This document shows positions 15,966-23,533 of a DNA stretch of 38,044 bases, piece after piece (position 1 is the stretch's first letter; every line of letters begins with the position of its first letter). Origin of the DNA: Williamsia sp. 1135 (GTDB taxonomy: Bacteria > Actinomycetota > Actinomycetes > Mycobacteriales > Mycobacteriaceae). The notes under the pieces are model-generated. The model made no database searches. It had not been told where the DNA came from and was given only the letters and a program-made list of their open reading frames with translations. Location: contig NZ_MJEI01000062.1 of the NCBI RefSeq assembly GCF_002095395.1, forward strand, positions 1 to 38,044, in the 5' to 3' direction. The translations under genes and the position numbers were made by a program.

Positions 15966-17215
15966 GCGCGGGCCCGGTGCAGATCGTGTACCTGGTATCA
16001 CGATTTCCGCGTACCTCAGAGACTTTCATCGTTCGTGAGGTGGATGCGCTGTCGCGCCTGGGTCGCTTCGACATCTCCCTGCGGTCGCTCTTTCCCTCTC
16101 CGGACGCCGCCGTGCACGAGGTGTCCAGGCGGTGGACGGACCGGGTCCGGCGCCCCTCGGGTGTCGATGCCCTGCTCGCGTTCGGTTGGGCGCTCGGCCG
16201 CCATCCGCTGGCGCTGATGACCGTCCTGGCACTGGTCGTCGCCGGTCACCTCCGATCTCCGCGGCTGCTTCCGCGAGCCCTGGTGACGGTCGTGCTCGCC
16301 TGCGCGCATGCGAGAGATATCGGGCGGACGACTCCGAACGCCCACATCCACGCGCACTACGCCACGTATCCGGCTCTCGCAGCCTGGGTCTGCCACCGAT
16401 TGATCGGCGTCACCTACAGCTTCACCGCCCATGCGCATGATCTGTATGTCGATCAGTCCATGCTCTCTCGCAAGATGGCCGAGGCGACGTTCGTGGTGAC
16501 CATCTCGGAGTACAACCGGCGGTTGCTGAATCTGCGAACCGACGCAGAATCCGCTGTGCACGTGGTGCATTGCGGAATCGAGACCTCCAATTACCCGTTC
16601 CGTCCCCGGGAGCCGGCCGCGGCGGGGCCCGTGAGGGTTCTCTGCGTGGCATCTCTGCAGGAATACAAGGGGCACGAGATCCTGCTGCGGGCGCTGGCAG
16701 CCGGTGGAACGGGTGTCGATCGCATCGAACTCGACCTGATCGGCGACGGACCGCTCCGTGAGTCCCTCACCGAACTCGCCCGCGACCTCGGTCTCGGGGA
16801 ACGGGTTCGATTCCTCGGTGCTCGCACCGAAGTCTTTGTCGCCGAGAAGCTCGCGTCCACCGATGTGTTCGTGCTGCCGAGCGTCGTGGCCGCGGACGGC
16901 CAGATGGAAGGGCTCCCGGTCGCGCTGATGGAAGCGTTGGCATCAGGGGTGCCCACCGTGTCGACGTCGTTGTCCGGCATCCCGGAGATCATCGTGGACG
17001 AGGTGACCGGGGCGCTTGCCCGGCCCGGCGATGTCGACGATCTGCGGCGGGCGCTCGAAGCCACCATCGCCAGGGGCGGCGAGGCGACCCGCTTGGCGGA
17101 TGCAGGCAGAGAACTGGTTCAGCGTGAGTTCGAGTTGGCTGTCACCCTCGGTGAGCTGGCGGCGCTGTTCGACCACTACCTCGGGACCGATCAGGTTCGT
17201 CGACCGAAACGATGA
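15962..17215 (+). CDS. GT4 glycosyltransferase (WcaL-like)
   Basis: The protein has 417 residues. The opening IVYLVSRFPRTSETFIVREVDAL is typical of the colanic-acid WcaL-like subgroup. The middle has HIHAHYATYPALAAWVCHRLIGVTYSFTAHAHDLYVD. The donor half has VLCVASLQEYKGHEILLRAL, LDLIGDGPLRESLTELARDLGL, VRFLGARTEVFVAEKLASTDVFVLPS and EGLPVALMEALASGVPTVSTSLSGIPEI, with E-x7-E. GTG 15962 overlaps the previous stop and ends the plus-strand EPS operon. Its last 74 bp run antisense to the end of the AcpS-like gene. It likely adds a late sugar of the repeat unit, though order cannot be read from sequence. Confidence 0.9.
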   Translation: MSAGPVQIVYLVSRFPRTSETFIVREVDALSRLGRFDISLRSLFPSPDAAVHEVSRRWTDRVRRPSGVDALLAFGWALGRHPLALMTVLALVVAGHLRSPRLLPRALVTVVLACAHARDIGRTTPNAHIHAHYATYPALAAWVCHRLIGVTYSFTAHAHDLYVDQSMLSRKMAEATFVVTISEYNRRLLNLRTDAESAVHVVHCGIETSNYPFRPREPAAAGPVRVLCVASLQEYKGHEILLRALAAGGTGVDRIELDLIGDGPLRESLTELARDLGLGERVRFLGARTEVFVAEKLASTDVFVLPSVVAADGQMEGLPVALMEALASGVPTVSTSLSGIPEIIVDEVTGALARPGDVDDLRRALEATIARGGEATRLADAGRELVQREFELAVTLGELAALFDHYLGTDQVRRPKR

Positions 17216-17603
17216 TCACCGCCATCGCGTGACAATCGGTGTGTGACAACGACAATTGCCCGAACTGCCAGCCCAGCGCCCGGGCTCGCGCAGCGACAGA
17301 ACCTGCCAGATTCACGAACGGCACACCACGGCGCAAGACCACCTCGATCTCGCGCGGGGGTGTTGCCATCTCGGGGTCGGCGAATGTCTTGACCACTGCT
17401 TCCATCGCCGCGAACCGTGCAGCCATACGTTCGATACTGCCTGCGCAGTCCTGGAGTTCGTTCTCGGTGAAGACACGTTGCAGAAAGCGTGAACCGAACG
17501 CCGACACGGAGTCACGGATGTCGGAAATGGCCACCACATCGCAACCGATGCGGGTGCCGGGCGGCGGTGTGAGCGACAGGTGCGCGTCGGCGGGGATCAT
17601 CAC
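17142..17603 (-). CDS. AcpS-like 4'-phosphopantetheinyl transferase
   Basis: The protein has 153 residues. By family it transfers phosphopantetheine from CoA to a carrier-protein serine. AcpS-type motifs are present in order: RIGCDVVAISDI (metal-binding Asp22), RFAAMEAVVKTF (Glu68, Lys72; the usual AAKEA reads AAMEA) and LSLSHTDCHAMAVII. The length fits AcpS. GTG 17603 overlaps the stop of the GH2-like gene; ATG 17600 is an equally good start. It is the last gene of the carrier-protein operon, so its likely substrate is the small carrier protein encoded at its head. A housekeeping AcpS elsewhere in the genome would be expected. The 3' end overlaps the convergent GT4 gene by 74 bp. Confidence 0.8.
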   Translation of the reverse strand: MMIPADAHLSLTPPPGTRIGCDVVAISDIRDSVSAFGSRFLQRVFTENELQDCAGSIERMAARFAAMEAVVKTFADPEMATPPREIEVVLRRGVPFVNLAGSVAARARALGWQFGQLSLSHTDCHAMAVIIVSVDEPDRSRGSGRTAPPAHRG

Positions 17604-20017
17604 GACTCACGTTCTCGGTCGTCCACCACAACCCGGATGGGCAGGTGATGGTCGATCGAAGCCACTGTGCCCGACGGCTGCTCGCGGGCACCATCGTGTG
17701 GCACCAGCCGGACGACGTACGCCGACCCTCCGGCGAGATGGAAGAAGTTGTCGGACGGTCGCCAGCCCGCCAGAGTGATCTCCACATAGCGCAGGCACAC
17801 CGATGTCTGCAGCGTCAGATACCAATCGCCCGCGACCTGATGCGCGGCGGCGGTGAGGTCGGTACGGGCCTGCTCCGGCCTCGGCGTCACGACCAGGACG
17901 TCGCGCGCCACGACGTCGCCGTCCATGCGGAGGGAGACCTCGACGGCATCGGCGACCGCGGTCCCGAAGCCGTAGGCGTGGGACAGATCGGTGAATCGAC
18001 CTGTCAGATCAGCGTCGTGGAACGTGACCGACGAGTGCGGCTCGACGACCACGGCAGTGTCGGCGTCGGCGACGCGGTGTCCCGATGAGTTGGTCGCGAT
18101 CAACGCGAGCGTGCCCGCCAAGGGAGTCGGGCCGTCGTTGTAGACGTCGATGCGGACACCCGACAGGCCCTGGGACGTCGCGGTCACAGCGATGGGGGCC
18201 CACACCCTGGACAGCGCATCGAGTGGGGCCTTCGGATCGCCGTCCACGTCGAGTAGACCCCACCCGGGTCCCGGGCGTAGATCCCGGGCCGAGAGCACCA
18301 ACGCCCCGTCGCAGCGTGAATCCTCCCGACGCCACCAGGAGTAGCAGGCGATCATCGCCTCGGCGATCGCCGCACGACCGAGCTGCAGATAGCGGTCAGG
18401 GTCGAGCCTGCGAACCAGAAAAGGATTGACCGCGAAGACTTCCGACACGTAATGGTCGCGAACGTCCTCGAAATCCCAGGACGATCCGCGGTCTCTGGGG
18501 ACCCCGGTCTTCCAGTCGGGCGCATGCCCGGCCACCTGCGCGCCGGAGAAGTGGCGGTCGACGGCGGCCGGCGATGGCGGGATCGCAAACGCCAGGCACT
18601 CCGCGGCGAACCGGACGCCCGCATGTCGCACGTCAAGTAACGGACGAAGGTATCCGCCGACCCCGAACCAATGACTGACACCGGAATCCGGCCTGATCGC
18701 CAGATCATCGGATCCGGCGGGAGCCGAGGGGCTGGCAGGAACGTAGGGTACGTCCGCCTCGTCGGCCACCACCGTCGGCAAGACGGTGTGCAACAGTTCG
18801 ATCCACCGTTGCGCCGGGTCCAGACCGAGCATCTCGGGTTGTTGGATCGTCTCGTTCCCGCCGCTGACCACAGCAAGTGCAGGGTTTCCCGACACCGTTC
18901 GCAGCACGTCCTGCAGCTCCCTGACGAGGAGGTCGCAGACCTCCTCCGGGGGATCGAATGTCGCCTGCATCACGTCCTGCCACACCAGGATTCCGTGTTC
19001 GGCGCACAGCGCCCACAAGTCGGGACCGGCGTAGGTGGTGCCCCCAGGGATCCGGATCATGTTCGCGCCCGCGGCAGCGAGGTGTCCTAGTTGCCTGCGC
19101 AGAGCATCGGTCACGGGGGAGGCTGCGTCCTGCACCGGGTCCATCCAGACAGCACCGCGGGCGAAGATCGCCACGTCGTTGACACGGATGCCGAAGCCAC
19201 CGTCGGAGGTGGTGGCCGTGACGGTGCGAAAGCCGAAGGTGCGTTGATCAACTGCAGCCTCGTCCACCAGGGTGGTCACCGTGTACAGCGATTGCTCGCC
19301 GTAGCCGCGTGGCCACCACAGGTGTGGGTCGGGCACCGTCACCGCGACGCGGTAGCGCCCGGTCGCATCGGCGTGAACCGACGCCCGGGTGACCTCCCGA
19401 CCTCGGTACGAGATGGCCACGCTGACCGGAGTGTCGGGGGGTAACACGCCGGCGATGTCGACCCGCCCGCTCGCTGCCGCGGGGCGTACGACCATCTCCC
19501 GGGGTGCCGACTCGGGTACGAAACGCACTGGGCGCCAGAACCCGACCGGGGCTGGTGGTCCCTGGTAGATGGGTGCCCGCCCGATCAGGGAGGTGCGCAC
19601 CCATCGCATGCCCTGCGCCGCGATGAGCGATGAGCGCCAGCGGCCGCGGGGTCGACGTTTCGCGAGAGCTCGGTCGAGCGAAGGGAGGTGGACCGACAGC
19701 TGATGCCGGCCGGCGGGCACGTGGACCAGCACCGGCAGGAACATCGACTCCACCGCGGCGACGGGTTGACCGTCGATGAACACGGTGGCGGGTGCGGTCA
19801 CGCCGTCGAACGCGATGGTCCTGGGGGTGGACGACGAGAGAGAGGTCTGAAACCACCAGTCCCGCGCGTCGATCGCCTCGTCCGAGCCCCGTATCGCCCC
19901 GACGGTGGTGGCCTCGCCGATCTGTGCCGCGTCGTCCCACCGTGCGCCGAGTTCGCCGGGCGTCGTCGCGGCGCCGGGCTCGGTGCCGACGAGCCGCCAG
20001 CCGGCGACAGTCGTCAT
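17600..20017 (-). CDS. GH2/beta-mannosidase-like protein, cytoplasmic
   Basis: The protein has 805 residues with the glycoside hydrolase family 2 layout. A sugar-binding-like beta domain spans about 50-170 (RDWWFQTSL, TVFIDGQPVAAVESMFLPV). An Ig-like domain spans about 180-265 (DPHLWWPRGYGEQSLYTV), and the TIM barrel about 275-560. In the barrel, NMIRIPGGTTYAGPDLWALCAEHGILVWQD precedes VSGGNE with the predicted acid/base Glu389, and FAAECLAF gives a possible nucleophile Glu473. The C-terminal part has LSARDLRPGPGWGLLDVDGDPKA and another beta domain. No signal peptide is seen. ATG 20017 overlaps the DUF1839 stop; longer in-frame starts are Arg-rich and inside that gene. Its place in an aminoacyl-carrier operon is odd for a hydrolase, so the substrate is open. 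Confidence 0.85.
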   Translation of the reverse strand: MTTVAGWRLVGTEPGAATTPGELGARWDDAAQIGEATTVGAIRGSDEAIDARDWWFQTSLSSSTPRTIAFDGVTAPATVFIDGQPVAAVESMFLPVLVHVPAGRHQLSVHLPSLDRALAKRRPRGRWRSSLIAAQGMRWVRTSLIGRAPIYQGPPAPVGFWRPVRFVPESAPREMVVRPAAASGRVDIAGVLPPDTPVSVAISYRGREVTRASVHADATGRYRVAVTVPDPHLWWPRGYGEQSLYTVTTLVDEAAVDQRTFGFRTVTATTSDGGFGIRVNDVAIFARGAVWMDPVQDAASPVTDALRRQLGHLAAAGANMIRIPGGTTYAGPDLWALCAEHGILVWQDVMQATFDPPEEVCDLLVRELQDVLRTVSGNPALAVVSGGNETIQQPEMLGLDPAQRWIELLHTVLPTVVADEADVPYVPASPSAPAGSDDLAIRPDSGVSHWFGVGGYLRPLLDVRHAGVRFAAECLAFAIPPSPAAVDRHFSGAQVAGHAPDWKTGVPRDRGSSWDFEDVRDHYVSEVFAVNPFLVRRLDPDRYLQLGRAAIAEAMIACYSWWRREDSRCDGALVLSARDLRPGPGWGLLDVDGDPKAPLDALSRVWAPIAVTATSQGLSGVRIDVYNDGPTPLAGTLALIATNSSGHRVADADTAVVVEPHSSVTFHDADLTGRFTDLSHAYGFGTAVADAVEVSLRMDGDVVARDVLVVTPRPEQARTDLTAAAHQVAGDWYLTLQTSVCLRYVEITLAGWRPSDNFFHLAGGSAYVVRLVPHDGAREQPSGTVASIDHHLPIRVVVDDRERES

Positions 20018-20979
20018 ATCGCGACGGACTCGGCCACGATGTCGACCCCACGCGTCCAGGCCCGGCCCATCGCCATGAGCAGGTCGTCGACCTCGACAGT
20101 CCGGCCGCGGGCGGCTCGAGCCATCTTGAATTGAACGGCTTTCGCGCCTCGGGCGACGTCGAGGAAACACGGCGCTGCGTTCGCCGCCCCCGGTGCCAGA
20201 TCGGCGCCGAGATGGGAACTGAGGTCGGCGGCGAGCTCGGCGGTCGCGCCACATTGCCGAAGCGTCGCAAACGCCCACAGATGGAAGGTCTCCATTCCGG
20301 CGGCCGGCAGCCAGCCGACCGCGGAGCGGACGTCGCCCGCGAGCCGATCGATCGGATTGCCCGGAGCGCGCCGTGAGAGGTGTTCTCGGACAATCGGTAA
20401 CAATGCATCGGGCTCTTGCCGATCGGGAAACCAGCGGATCTGCTCGACGTAGGGCAACAGCCCAGGCCGCGGACTGTCGCCCAGGCCGAAGATGCCCGCG
20501 AAGTCGTCACCGGCCAGTGAGTGGGTCCCGGAGTTGTGGATATAGGTGAGCTGCCGCTGCTCTCGGTCGAACCGGACCGGCACGATGGTCGTCTTGACGT
20601 GGTTGCGGTGATAATCGGTGCCCGCGGTGTCCGGGAGCCACCAGCTGTCGACCTCGACGGTGTGCAGCAACTGCCGCCCCGGACCGCTTTCGACTGTGTC
20701 CACCAACGACATCCAGACGTTCTCCTCGGTGACCTCCAGGCCGTACAGACGGCGGAGATCCTCCTGGGTCACCTTCAGAAAGGTCCACTGGCCGCCGTCG
20801 TGGTCGGCGGAGAGGGCGCAGGCGAACGCCGGAACCGGGTCGCGGCCGAGGGCGTGGAGCAACTCGGCCCAGAGGTCGATGTAGCAGTTGGTCTCCGGCC
20901 AGATGCGGTCTCCGTCATGGACCGGATGTGGGCCGGGACCGTCGGCCGAGATGATCAGAGGTGCGGCGCCGGTGTTCAC
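20014..20979 (-). CDS. DUF1839 family protein
   Basis: The protein has 321 residues. The stretch IWPETNCYIDLWAELLHALGRDP (about 27-48), with TDYHRNHVKTTIVP (121-134) and YIHNSGTHSL, fits DUF1839, a family I know to occur beside amino acid:[carrier protein] ligases. Cys32 with His127 or His148 could form a papain- or BtrH-like catalytic pair. That would suit an enzyme taking the aminoacyl group off the carrier, but this is inference. The C-terminal half is helical (FHLWAFATLRQCGATAELAADL). GTG 20979 overlaps the carrier-protein stop, and the gene's stop overlaps the next start. It acts in the cytoplasm, with no membrane segment or signal. Confidence 0.8.
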   Translation of the reverse strand: MNTGAAPLIISADGPGPHPVHDGDRIWPETNCYIDLWAELLHALGRDPVPAFACALSADHDGGQWTFLKVTQEDLRRLYGLEVTEENVWMSLVDTVESGPGRQLLHTVEVDSWWLPDTAGTDYHRNHVKTTIVPVRFDREQRQLTYIHNSGTHSLAGDDFAGIFGLGDSPRPGLLPYVEQIRWFPDRQEPDALLPIVREHLSRRAPGNPIDRLAGDVRSAVGWLPAAGMETFHLWAFATLRQCGATAELAADLSSHLGADLAPGAANAAPCFLDVARGAKAVQFKMARAARGRTVEVDDLLMAMGRAWTRGVDIVAESVAI

Positions 20980-21221
20980 GCAACACCGTCCAGGAGTTTG
21001 TTCACCACCGTTGCAAGACTCTGGACGGACGAGAAAGTGGCCTTCTTCAAGTCCTCGTCGGGGAACTCGACATCGAACTCGTCTTCGAGGGCAAGCATCA
21101 CATTGACACTGGCGTGCGAGGTCAATCCCAATTCGTACAAATCGGCCTCGGAGGTGACCGATTGTGGGTCGACTGACAACCGGCCATGGTTCGCAAGAAC
21201 TTCGCGAATACGCTCTTCCAC
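20976..21221 (-). CDS. small carrier protein (aminoacyl-carrier type)
   Basis: The protein has 81 residues. It has the four-helix acyl-carrier shape with phosphopantetheine attachment at Ser35 in LYELGLTSHASVNVMLALED. The usual DSL motif is replaced by TSH. The next part, EDEFDVEFPDEDLKKATFSSVQSL, is the acidic helix II/III region. This motif style matches the carrier proteins loaded with glycine or alanine by amino acid:[carrier protein] ligases in Bradyrhizobium and Agrobacterium, rather than fatty-acid ACP. GTG 21221 is chosen because AGAGGGA lies 6-8 nt upstream; an ATG at 21272 would add 17 unlikely residues. It is the first gene of the minus operon and divergent from the flavoprotein-ligase operon. 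Confidence 0.88.
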   Translation of the reverse strand: MEERIREVLANHGRLSVDPQSVTSEADLYELGLTSHASVNVMLALEDEFDVEFPDEDLKKATFSSVQSLATVVNKLLDGVA

Positions 21222-21413
21222 TGCAGTCCCTCTCGTGAATCGTCCGCACGAGACAGGACCTGCACTCCGCAAAACGATTGAGTCGACGATGTTGATAGTG
21301 CTTCTTACCCCCGAGTCTCGTAGATTACAGTATCTCCGGGGGGATTTGACCTGTCGCAGTTTTGGCGGGTACCAAGGCGATTACGTGCGCCGACAATGGG
21401 ACAGGACCACATC
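21222..21413. promoter_or_regulatory. divergent promoter region of the carrier-protein system
   Basis: About 190 bp separate the carrier-protein operon (minus) from the flavoprotein-ligase-hydrolase operon (plus). The middle is AT-richer (around 21270-21325). Both operons probably fire from here, so the two halves may be co-regulated. I could not fix -35/-10 boxes or an operator by eye. Confidence 0.4.
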
Positions 21414-22577
21414 GTGACCGAATCCATTCGTGCCGGTTCGACCGGTGCCGAGCTCGACTACGAGAAAGTCGTCATTGTTGCGGCCGCAGCCGCGCACGAA
21501 GTTGATCGTGACGCTCGTTTTCCGCATGAAGCCGTTGCGGCCATGCGGGACAACGGCCTTCTCTCCTGCTCCCTGCCGACCGCACTGGGCGGACGATCGA
21601 CGAGTATCTCGGATCTGGCGACCATGGCCCGCGCTCTCGGCGCCGGCTGTAGTTCGGCGGCAATGGTATTTGCCATGCACCACACGCAAGCGCTGTCGTT
21701 GCGATGGCACGGAGCGCACGGCGACATCGCAGAACTGACCCGGTCGATCGCCGCCGAGGAGGCGTTGCTGGCGTCCGCGACCACCGAGATCTCCACCGGC
21801 GGGGATGTCCGGTCATCCGGTTGTGCCGTGATACCGGACGGGGCCGAGGTGGTGCTTGAGAAGAACGCACCGGTCATCTCCTACGGCGAGTACGCGGACT
21901 ACATCTGTGCCACCGCGCGGCGCGGTCCGGACAGCCCGCCCAGCGACCAGGTGCTCATCGTCTGTCCGCGGTCTGACATCGAGCTCGAAAAGACCGGCAC
22001 CTGGGACGTGCTCGGGTTCCGTGGGACGTGCAGCCCCGGGTTCATGTTGCGGGCCAGGACGGTGCCGTCGAATGTGCTGCCTGTCGACTACGGGACCATC
22101 TCGTCGCACACCATGCTCCCGTCCTCGCACACCCTGTGGGCATCTGTCTGGCTCGGGATCGCGGACGCAGCGGTCGCGAAGGCCAGGGTTCAGGTACGCG
22201 CTGCGGCAAGACGGAACGGCGGGGGAGCCACGGACCGTACCGCCGCGTTTGCGGACCTGCTCGTCATCCATCAACGCTTCGAGGCGTCCGTTGCCCAAGA
22301 GATCCGCCGGTACGAAGACTTTCTCGCGTCCGGGGAGCTGGAGACCACCGTCGGATTCGCCATCGCGATGAACAACCTGAAACTCAATGCCTCGCAGGCA
22401 GTCGTAGACGTCGTGTCCGCTGCGCTCGCCATGACCGGTATCAACGCATACCGGGAGGATCATGTCGCGTCGATGGGACGACTGCTCCGCGACGCCTTTG
22501 GGCCGCAGCTCATGGTTTCGAACGAACGTATCCGCGCCAACAATGCTCAATTGGTACTTGCCTACAGGGGACGATGA
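21414..22577 (+). CDS. acyl-CoA dehydrogenase-like flavoprotein
   Basis: The protein has 387 residues and the three-part acyl-CoA dehydrogenase fold. The N-terminal helical part has FPHEAVAAMRDNGLLSCSLPTALGG. The middle flavin-side beta part has ASATTEISTGGDVRSSG, DYICATARRG and GTWDVLGFRGTCSPGF. The C-terminal helical part ends in GRLLRDAFGPQLMVSNERIRANNAQLVLAYRG. It would oxidise a substrate held on CoA or, given its neighbours, on the carrier protein, possibly the bound aminoacyl group. GTG 21414 is preferred because AGGA stands 7 nt upstream; ATG 21396 is in frame but has no ribosome-binding site. The stop overlaps the ligase start (ATGATGA). Confidence 0.82.
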   Translation: MTESIRAGSTGAELDYEKVVIVAAAAAHEVDRDARFPHEAVAAMRDNGLLSCSLPTALGGRSTSISDLATMARALGAGCSSAAMVFAMHHTQALSLRWHGAHGDIAELTRSIAAEEALLASATTEISTGGDVRSSGCAVIPDGAEVVLEKNAPVISYGEYADYICATARRGPDSPPSDQVLIVCPRSDIELEKTGTWDVLGFRGTCSPGFMLRARTVPSNVLPVDYGTISSHTMLPSSHTLWASVWLGIADAAVAKARVQVRAAARRNGGGATDRTAAFADLLVIHQRFEASVAQEIRRYEDFLASGELETTVGFAIAMNNLKLNASQAVVDVVSAALAMTGINAYREDHVASMGRLLRDAFGPQLMVSNERIRANNAQLVLAYRGR

Positions 22578-23530
22578 TGACAGCGATCGACCAATCCGAA
22601 CAGCACACCGCGCTGGAGAACGCGCGTCGCGAATTTCGTGACCAACTCATCGACGCGGATCTGCTCGTCCCCTCGGGAATCGCGGGGCTTTACGGGCGCG
22701 GCGCGGTGTTCGAGGACCTCATCGACGGCATCGACCGGGTGGTGCAACGGGCCGGTTCGGCGGCACACGGCACGGGCATTCGGCGGCTGCGTTTTCCGCC
22801 GGTGTTCCCGCGGGATTCATTCGAGAAGACCGATTACATCGCGTCGTTTCCGAATCTGACCGGGGCCATCTCGACATTCGAAGGCGACAACAAGAAGCAC
22901 CGTGCACTGCTCGGTGATCGCGACGCCGGCCTGGACTGGGATCACCACCTCACCCCGGCGGGCACGATGCTCGTGTCGGCCGCGTGCCATCCCAGCTACT
23001 CCGCTCTGACGGGCACGCTGGCGCAGGGCGGCACAACGATGGACATCTACGGATACTGCTTCCGGCATGAACCGGCGATCGATCCGGCGCGGATGCAGGC
23101 CTTCCGTATGCACGAGTTCGTGCGAGTCGGGACGCCCGAACAAGCCCAGCAGCACCGGGATTCGTGGGTGCCGCGTGGTCTGCAGGTCCTCGAAGACCTG
23201 GGGCTCTCGGCCGAACCGGTCGCGGCGAACGATCCGTTTTTCGGTCGGGTCGGAAAAATGCTGGCTGCCAACCAACTCGAGGAGAGTCTCAAAACCGAAC
23301 TCGTCGTCCGTTTGTACGACGACCTCGACGAGGGGACCGCGGTCGTCTCGTGCAACTGTCACCGTGACCATTTCGGGGTCACCTTCGACATCCGGACAGA
23401 CGACGGCGAACCGGCACACAGTGCCTGTGTGGGTTTCGGAATGGAACGCATCGCGCTGGCCATGCTCCGTACCCATGGTCTCGATGTCGCCCGATGGCCC
23501 GCGCGGGTCGTCGCAGTGCTCGAAGGATAA
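22574..23530 (+). CDS. amino acid:[carrier protein] ligase (class II aaRS-like)
   Basis: The protein has 318 residues. The family is a truncated seryl-tRNA-synthetase-like class II enzyme that lacks the tRNA-binding arm. It activates an amino acid with ATP and loads it on the phosphopantetheine of a small carrier protein. Visible signatures are LVSAACHPSYSALTG (Cys138), motif 2 FRHEPAIDPARMQAFRMHEFVRVG (Arg164; Glu181), VVSCNCHRDHFGVTFDI, and motif 3 SACVGFGMERIALAML (Cys285, Arg292). Cys138, Glu181 and Cys285 match the Cys-Glu-Cys zinc site of atypical SerRS and these ligases. The length fits the family. Known members prefer Gly or Ala; specificity here is untested. ATG 22574 overlaps the flavoprotein stop; ATG 22577 is possible. 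Confidence 0.9.
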   Translation: MMTAIDQSEQHTALENARREFRDQLIDADLLVPSGIAGLYGRGAVFEDLIDGIDRVVQRAGSAAHGTGIRRLRFPPVFPRDSFEKTDYIASFPNLTGAISTFEGDNKKHRALLGDRDAGLDWDHHLTPAGTMLVSAACHPSYSALTGTLAQGGTTMDIYGYCFRHEPAIDPARMQAFRMHEFVRVGTPEQAQQHRDSWVPRGLQVLEDLGLSAEPVAANDPFFGRVGKMLAANQLEESLKTELVVRLYDDLDEGTAVVSCNCHRDHFGVTFDIRTDDGEPAHSACVGFGMERIALAMLRTHGLDVARWPARVVAVLEG

Positions 23531-23533
23531 AGC

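Noticed and set aside
20018-20278. N-terminal extension of the GH2-like protein
   Set aside because: Arg-rich, and entirely inside the DUF1839 gene; the ATG at 20017 gives the usual overlap and fold start.
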